From NCBI GenBank assembly GCA_903851365.1, contig CAINOB010000085.1, forward strand, positions 1-64,000: a stretch of 64,000 bases of DNA. Reading direction: 5' to 3'. The notes beneath the pieces are model-generated. The model worked only from the letters and a program-made list of their open reading frames with translations, was not told the origin of the DNA and did no database searches. The stretch is from an uncultured Bacteroidota bacterium. Its GTDB lineage: Bacteria > Bacteroidota > Bacteroidia > Bacteroidales > UBA12481. The position numbers and the translations under genes are program-made. Below, piece after piece: positions 59,896 to 64,000 of the stretch (position 1 is its first letter; each line of letters begins with the position of its first letter).

Positions 59896-61389
59896 TTAAT
59901 CAGAGTTTTTAACACATCGGACGGAAAATCCACTGGTAATAAAGTCGTTAAACCGACCAATTGCCGGTTGATTGTAATAGAGATATCTGCGGTACGAAGA
60001 TGCAGCATCAAACACAGTGGCTGTCCAGAAAGTAGCAAACCCGCCCATACCCAGGAACCCGCCCGTGGCATAGCGGTAACCCGCCGGCAATGCACTGAAA
60101 CTTGATGAGTTGGAACCGTTTCCATCACTATCCCATCCGGCTTCAAATTTAATTTTCTTTCCGACATCTCCGCTAAACCTCCAACCGGTAGAATCAAGTT
60201 CTGTAGCTTCCATGCCTAATGCCAGCTCCATACTTTTCCATTCGTCATCATCGGGGAGGTGCCAGCCCGGAGGGCAGATATCCTTTCCGTTGGCATTATC
60301 AGGGCTCGTGGCGGTTTTCCAATCATACAGACAACCATATTTAGTGAAATTATCGGTGGCTTTTGCAGCTGCCGGATCATATCCCGAATAGCCATAAACC
60401 CAAATTCCCCCCTGATCAAACGATGGGGCAACATGCGGAATATACGCAAGGTTCTGCGCCATCCATATCTTGCTGGATATCCTTACCGCCTCATATTCCA
60501 TGTTATCCCTTGAATCGGTAAACCGAAATGGCTCCGGAACCAGAATATTGAACAGATGATCGGTTGTTTCCAGATATACCAACGTTTCCATCCTTGCCCT
60601 CACATCATCGCGGACAATCAACCGGACCAACCCGAGTGGAATTCCCGAAATTTCATAATACCCGTCGACACCGGAAATGAACTTCAGCCCGCTGTCGGAA
60701 TTATCAGGATTGAGAATAGTTACGGTATAAAATGGCTTGGGATTGTGCGACATATTTCCGGTGATATTGCCGTACAATTTGCAGGTATATTTCTCTGAAG
60801 TCAGATCGATTAAAGCGGTATTCACTCCCTCGCTAACCATCAATTTTGTCATGCCGACAGTAAAATCAGGTTTCTCGGCAGTTATGGTTTGCCTGCCGAC
60901 CCTAACACCATCAAAGCTAAAACTTCCGTCGAGGGCGGTAGTATCTGTTTTACCATCAACCCTGATTATCGCTCCGCCCACAGGCACTTTGCAATTGGTA
61001 AACAGGGCAAATCCGGTTAATTTGGCAAATCTCAAAGCCTGAACAGTAATGCTCAGCGTATCGGAAGTTTCGGCTTGTCCATCTGATACACTGATGATTA
61101 CCTCATAGCTGTCATCCGTCGAGGAAACAGGAGCGACCCATATGGCATCGGTCTGATCGGTAGGTCCTGAAAAGCTTCCCTTTTTGGCCGACCATCTGTA
61201 AGTAAGCGGATTCAACTCCGGATCGGAAGCTTCCACCCGTACATCGAAATTATTGTTTCCAATGCCAGGCTCGCGGGCAAACTCGGTTTTCGTTATCCTT
61301 GGCGGGAGATTTTTTTCGCAGGAAAACAGCATGAACACCGCCATAAGCGGAATCAGCCGTATGATCTGACGGATAAGCTGGTTTTTCAT
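59896..61389 (-). CDS. FISUMP-domain lipoprotein
   Basis: 497 residues. Lipobox MLFSC puts the acylated Cys at about residue 24. Then come a PKD/Ig-like domain (about 30-115; VRVEASDPELNPLTYRWSAKKGSFSGP), two carboxypeptidase-regulatory-like beta domains (about 118-290; GGAIIRVDGKTDTTALDGSFSF) and, from about 300, a Fibrobacter succinogenes major paralogous domain: YEAVRISSKIWMAQNLAY, YGCLYDWKTATS, DICPPGWHLPDDDEWKSME, FSALPAGYRYATGGF, FWTATVFDAAS and GFSVRCVKN. Such proteins are surface-displayed in Bacteroidota. No substrate is known. It sits between the PQQ-propeller and DUF4249 genes on one strand. Confidence 0.87.
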   Translation of the reverse strand: MKNQLIRQIIRLIPLMAVFMLFSCEKNLPPRITKTEFAREPGIGNNNFDVRVEASDPELNPLTYRWSAKKGSFSGPTDQTDAIWVAPVSSTDDSYEVIISVSDGQAETSDTLSITVQALRFAKLTGFALFTNCKVPVGGAIIRVDGKTDTTALDGSFSFDGVRVGRQTITAEKPDFTVGMTKLMVSEGVNTALIDLTSEKYTCKLYGNITGNMSHNPKPFYTVTILNPDNSDSGLKFISGVDGYYEISGIPLGLVRLIVRDDVRARMETLVYLETTDHLFNILVPEPFRFTDSRDNMEYEAVRISSKIWMAQNLAYIPHVAPSFDQGGIWVYGYSGYDPAAAKATDNFTKYGCLYDWKTATSPDNANGKDICPPGWHLPDDDEWKSMELALGMEATELDSTGWRFSGDVGKKIKFEAGWDSDGNGSNSSSFSALPAGYRYATGGFLGMGGFATFWTATVFDAASSYRRYLYYNQPAIGRFNDFITSGFSVRCVKNSD

Positions 61390-61400
61390 AATCGTGGATA

Positions 61401-62426
61401 TTACTTGCCGTCGTGATATTTACCTCGTGAATCAGCGAAATTCAGTTTTCGGGTATAATGGCCCAATGAGATTGAATCGAGCTCCTCGGGTTTCATCGCT
61501 TTTCCGAAAACAGTGAATTTATATCGACTGGCAAAGAGACCGACCGCGCCGTTGCGTATATTGTTAAACTCAGGCGTAAAAAGCTGTATAGAATTAGGAT
61601 TTTGAGCTGTCTCATACATTAAGAGATTTGAATCGGCCAACTGAATCATAAAATCGACTCCAACAGCAATCCTTCGCACACCCGGAAGTTCGGGGATCTC
61701 ACGCTGGATAAACCGGTAAAGAAAATCTTCCCCCAGAAAACTCATCAGGTCGAAATCGGGCGACGTATTATCCACGTTGAATTTCTGCTCATACTCGATG
61801 TATTTTGGCGTGGTTTTGGCACCATTCATCTCCAGATAAAGAAAACGTACCAGCTGGGGATAATTCGTTGGAGTCAGGTCCATGAAATATTTAATCCTTT
61901 CGGGATGGTAAAGGTTATATCTTATTTTTCTCTGCTCCGAAGTGAAGGCGCCTGGAAAGTTCCAGGATCCCAACGGCTGAATGCGAGAGGTATAGGTTTT
62001 ATTTACTTTGATAAGCTTAATGCTCAGCTCATAATCATACTCGGCATAGATTGGTTCGGTAGTCTTGAACAGATAATGCCCCACAGTGGAAAACATTCCG
62101 GTATCCTTTGAAATTTCATGAGTCGGATACAAAATAATCGGATTCTCCATGATGCTGCCATCCAGCGTATCAAACCGAGTTAGTTTAACAACAATATCTT
62201 CGGGCCGATAATACACTGAATCCGAGTTCTTCGAGAAATTATAAGCATTTTCATGGCAGACATAGCTTCTCTCAACGCGCACATACTGGGCACTGTCCTT
62301 GGGATTCAGCACACACATAATATATGGGGTAGCATCAGCCGGTGCCGTAGGATCAAACGGGACTTCGCACGAAGCCGCAATTAGAAACAAGGCAATGGCA
62401 ACTGTGGAAAGACGGGCAGCTGTCAT
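61401..62426 (-). CDS. DUF4249-like lipoprotein
   Basis: 341 residues. The lipobox IAASC puts the acylated Cys at about residue 20, and the mature start is CEVPFDPTAPADATPYIMCVLNPKDSAQYVRVERSYV. This proline-rich opening followed by the xxVLNPxDxxQxVxVxR strand is typical of the DUF4249 group. The rest is an all-beta protein. DUF4249 genes are usually next to TonB-dependent receptor genes, but none is present here. It is first in an apparent operon with the FISUMP lipoprotein (12 bp later) and the PQQ-propeller gene. Confidence 0.75.
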   Translation of the reverse strand: MTAARLSTVAIALFLIAASCEVPFDPTAPADATPYIMCVLNPKDSAQYVRVERSYVCHENAYNFSKNSDSVYYRPEDIVVKLTRFDTLDGSIMENPIILYPTHEISKDTGMFSTVGHYLFKTTEPIYAEYDYELSIKLIKVNKTYTSRIQPLGSWNFPGAFTSEQRKIRYNLYHPERIKYFMDLTPTNYPQLVRFLYLEMNGAKTTPKYIEYEQKFNVDNTSPDFDLMSFLGEDFLYRFIQREIPELPGVRRIAVGVDFMIQLADSNLLMYETAQNPNSIQLFTPEFNNIRNGAVGLFASRYKFTVFGKAMKPEELDSISLGHYTRKLNFADSRGKYHDGK

Positions 62427-62451
62427 ATTTAAATTTCAGTTAGGTAACACT

Positions 62452-62482
62452 CAAATGTAATCGGAATTAGCTAAATTCCAAA
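62452..62482 (-). promoter_or_regulatory. Promoter of the DUF4249-FISUMP-PQQ operon
   Basis: On the minus strand, TTTG (62482-62479), a 19-bp spacer and TACATTTG (62459-62452) match both halves of the Bacteroidota consensus at the standard distance, 25 bp before the ATG at 62426. This is the best promoter in the window. Confidence 0.72.
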
Positions 62483-62494
62483 CCAGGTCTCCAA

Positions 62495-62545
62495 GTCTAT
62501 TGTCTATTGTCTATTGTCTATTGTCTCCCGTCTCCCGTCTTCAGG
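62495..62545. repeat. Heptad tandem repeat at 3' end of DUF3185 gene
   Basis: Four perfect GTCTATT units (62495-62522) are followed by two GTCTCCC units (62523-62536) and GTCTTCAG. The DUF3185 stop codon (62541-62543) and last codons lie in the drifting end of the array. Confidence 0.9.
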
Positions 62546-62804
62546 TCTTCTTCCTCCGCAGTCCACCTGCAAGCAGCACGATCCCGGCAAGCCCGGCAAC
62601 ACCTCCACCAATCATTTTTGCAGCCGATTCATTATTCACTTTGGTTTTGGTTTTTACCGAATCATTGGTTAGCGCCTTTAGAGCTGCTGAAATTTCCTTT
62701 TCAACTTTGGCTACTCCGGTCTGCCTTTCCTGATAACCATCGTAAACGAAATAACATCCTCCCACGATCAGGAGAATTCCGGCAAGTGTGATAATCGCTT
62801 TCAT
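62541..62804 (-). CDS. DUF3185-like small membrane protein
   Basis: 87 residues with two membrane helices: ITLAGILLIVGGCYFVYDGYQERQTG at the N-terminus and AAKMIGGGVAGLAGIVLLAGGLRRKK at the C-terminus, joined by a charged helical segment (VEKEISAALKALTNDSVKTKTKVNN). This matches the DUF3185 pattern, whose function is not known. The Cys in VGGC at residue 17 is within the helix and I do not take it as a lipobox. The final residues RRKKT and the stop codon lie in the repeat. It lies 22 bp after the GH43 gene and may share its transcript. Confidence 0.75.
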   Translation of the reverse strand: MKAIITLAGILLIVGGCYFVYDGYQERQTGVAKVEKEISAALKALTNDSVKTKTKVNNESAAKMIGGGVAGLAGIVLLAGGLRRKKT

Positions 62805-62826
62805 AGATAAAAATGTTTTTGCTTTG

Positions 62827-63807
62827 CTAATGATCTGCGGCTGTCATGACAACCGGCTTTATGAACCCCTTATCATCAAAATACATCCTGTCGATACACG
62901 TAACCCTGGAATTTCCATCAGTTTCGCCGAGCGGCCGCCGGTGATATACAATATACCATTCCTCTTTCCCGGGTGTTTTAATTACTGAATGATGACCGGC
63001 TCCGGTTCCAATTTTGGGATCCTGCTGAAGCACTTTGCCGATCCTTTTAAATGGCCCGAAAGGAGAATCCGCAATCGCGTAAGCTACGCAATAATCAGGA
63101 CCGGTCCAGCCCCCTTCCGACCACATGAAATAATATTTACCGTTGCGAACAAACATAAACGGCCCTTCCACGTAACCTTCGGGAGTAATCTCCTTAAACG
63201 TAGTGCCATCGGGGTAAGGTATGAATCCCGTAAAATCATTTTTCATCTGCACGATATTGCAGTGCCTCCATCCTCCGTATATGAGGTAATACTTACCATC
63301 CGTATCCTTGAATGCAAACTGATCAATTGGCTGTGCACCATTGTAAAATTTGTCGATCAATGGTTTACCCAGATAATCCTTGAACGGTCCGGATGGCTGA
63401 TCTGCCACAGCTACCCCGATTCCTCCGGTTTGCTGATCGTTTTGTATGTCATTGGCGCCGAAAAAGAAATAGTATTTCCCATCTTTCTCCACCACCGACG
63501 GCGCCCACATCGCCCTCTTTGCCCAGTGAATAGCTGTGGTGTCAAGAATATCCGGATGCTTGGTCCAGGTGATCAGGTCGGGCGACGAAAAGGCATCGAA
63601 GAACACCTGCTTCCCATATTTTGCTGAAAACGTCGGATAAATCCAATAGGTATTCCCGAAAACTCCTCCTTCGGGATCAGCATACCATCCGGGGAAAAGC
63701 GGATTTTGTGGTGTTGTTGGCTTTTTAGCTTGTTGTGAATAACCTGAGGTTAAAGAAGTGAGTAGCGAAAGGATTAGGAGCGTATACAGGAGCAGATTCT
63801 TCTTCAT
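62827..63807 (-). CDS. GH43-family glycosidase, exported
   Basis: 326 residues with a signal peptide (about 1-25, ending SGYSQQ). The five-bladed propeller of GH43 shows its three acidic residues: base Asp in FPGWYADPEGG (about 43), pKa-modulating Asp in AQPIDQFAFKD (about 152) and acid Glu in GYVEGPFMFVRNGKYYFMWSEGGW (about 202). AMWAPSVVEKDGKYYFFFGAN is the typical second blade. Activities in GH43 include beta-xylosidase, alpha-L-arabinofuranosidase and galactan 1,3-beta-galactosidase, and I cannot choose between them. It starts 3 bp downstream of the C_GCAxxG_C_C gene stop. Confidence 0.9.
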   Translation of the reverse strand: MKKNLLLYTLLILSLLTSLTSGYSQQAKKPTTPQNPLFPGWYADPEGGVFGNTYWIYPTFSAKYGKQVFFDAFSSPDLITWTKHPDILDTTAIHWAKRAMWAPSVVEKDGKYYFFFGANDIQNDQQTGGIGVAVADQPSGPFKDYLGKPLIDKFYNGAQPIDQFAFKDTDGKYYLIYGGWRHCNIVQMKNDFTGFIPYPDGTTFKEITPEGYVEGPFMFVRNGKYYFMWSEGGWTGPDYCVAYAIADSPFGPFKRIGKVLQQDPKIGTGAGHHSVIKTPGKEEWYIVYHRRPLGETDGNSRVTCIDRMYFDDKGFIKPVVMTAADH

Positions 63808-63810
63808 CTT

Positions 63811-64000
63811 TCAATAGTATTTTGAACAGGGATCATCTCATTCAGGATCTTAATGGAAGTGATCATGCAGCCTTCGCAGATGGTTTCATGCAATCTGTGT
63901 TCCTTGGCAAAGGCTCGTCCTTCGGTTGTTTTCAGATCGCAGTTTATCAGCTCGCTGCACTGGTTCGAATGATGCATTTCCTTGAACCTCTTGTCAAACT
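63811..64000 (-). CDS. C_GCAxxG_C_C family protein, C-terminal part only
   Basis: The last 62 codons of a gene that enters from the right end of the window. The fragment reads FDKRFKEMHHSNQCSELINC, DLKTTEGRAFAKEHRLHETI, CEGCMITSIKILNEMIPV and ends at TGA 63811-63813. The NQCSELINCDLKTxEGR segment followed by a later Cys near ICEGC fits the tail of the C_GCAxxG_C_C (TIGR01909) family of putative redox proteins. The CGCAxxG motif itself lies outside. Its stop is 3 bp before the GH43 ATG, so both are probably cotranscribed. Confidence 0.7.

Noticed and set aside
62495-62545. CRISPR array
   Set aside because: The units are only 7 bp and contiguous, with no spacers and no cas genes.

Overview
The window looks like chromosomal DNA of an anaerobic or microaerophilic, polysaccharide-degrading member of the Bacteroidota (Bacteroidales/Marinilabiliales-like). 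The evidence is a protein with a type IX secretion sorting domain, FISUMP, DUF4249 and 6-bladed beta-propeller lipoprotein families, many exported glycoside hydrolases, and TTG/TAnnTTTG promoters. No rRNA, tRNA or CRISPR array was recognised.

Layout. 1-2081: one end of an IS66-family element (tnpA, tnpB, partial tnpC, all on the minus strand), abutting the decayed 3' part of a histidine kinase gene (2082-2671). 2956-6365: an exported PLP enzyme, an AT-rich beta-propeller protein and a small lipoprotein. 6474-10404: a coupled GH29 fucosidase / GH2 beta-galactosidase pair. 10522-15204: glycerol dehydrogenase, a second beta-propeller protein, an MNT/HEPN toxin-antitoxin pair whose HEPN half looks internally deleted, a SUMF1-like protein, a signal-peptide remnant, and a two-gene unit broken by one in-frame stop. 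15297-17046: a CDF transporter and a patatin. 17069-29111: a glycan-use block on the minus strand: SGNH-GH92 fusion, six-hairpin glycosidase, sugar porter, BNR-repeat protein, secreted rhodanese, FHS-type sugar transporter and ROK kinase. 29305-33507: M14 carboxypeptidase, exported nitroreductase, MFS transporter and DUF2231 protein. 33546-35356: exported rubrerythrin, thioredoxin and a transglutaminase-like protein.

35358-44865 is the most coherent system. It holds pgsB, pgsC and a third poly-gamma-glutamate-associated membrane protein, then a DUF6305 protein, a DctM-like permease, a 55-residue membrane protein, an M14-type deacylase/hydrolase and two tandem C69 peptidases. No capA/pgsA is present. 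I read it as a system that makes, moves and trims a gamma-glutamyl or related amide-linked polymer or peptide. 44987-64000 holds an EmrB-like transporter, an ABC exporter, a small outer-membrane protein, a 1915-residue glucoamylase-like/GH13 fusion, a CoA-acylating aldehyde dehydrogenase, an M28 peptidase, OB-fold and PQQ-propeller proteins, FISUMP and DUF4249 lipoproteins, DUF3185, GH43 and a partial C_GCAxxG_C_C protein.

The oddest DNA feature is a set of short-period repeats (7-8 bp units) that begin at stop codons. Three of them (about 20.2, 22.4 and 31.0 kb) form inverted arms of about 40 bp that fill the gap between two genes read in the same direction. Another copy has become the signal peptide of the 1915-residue enzyme.
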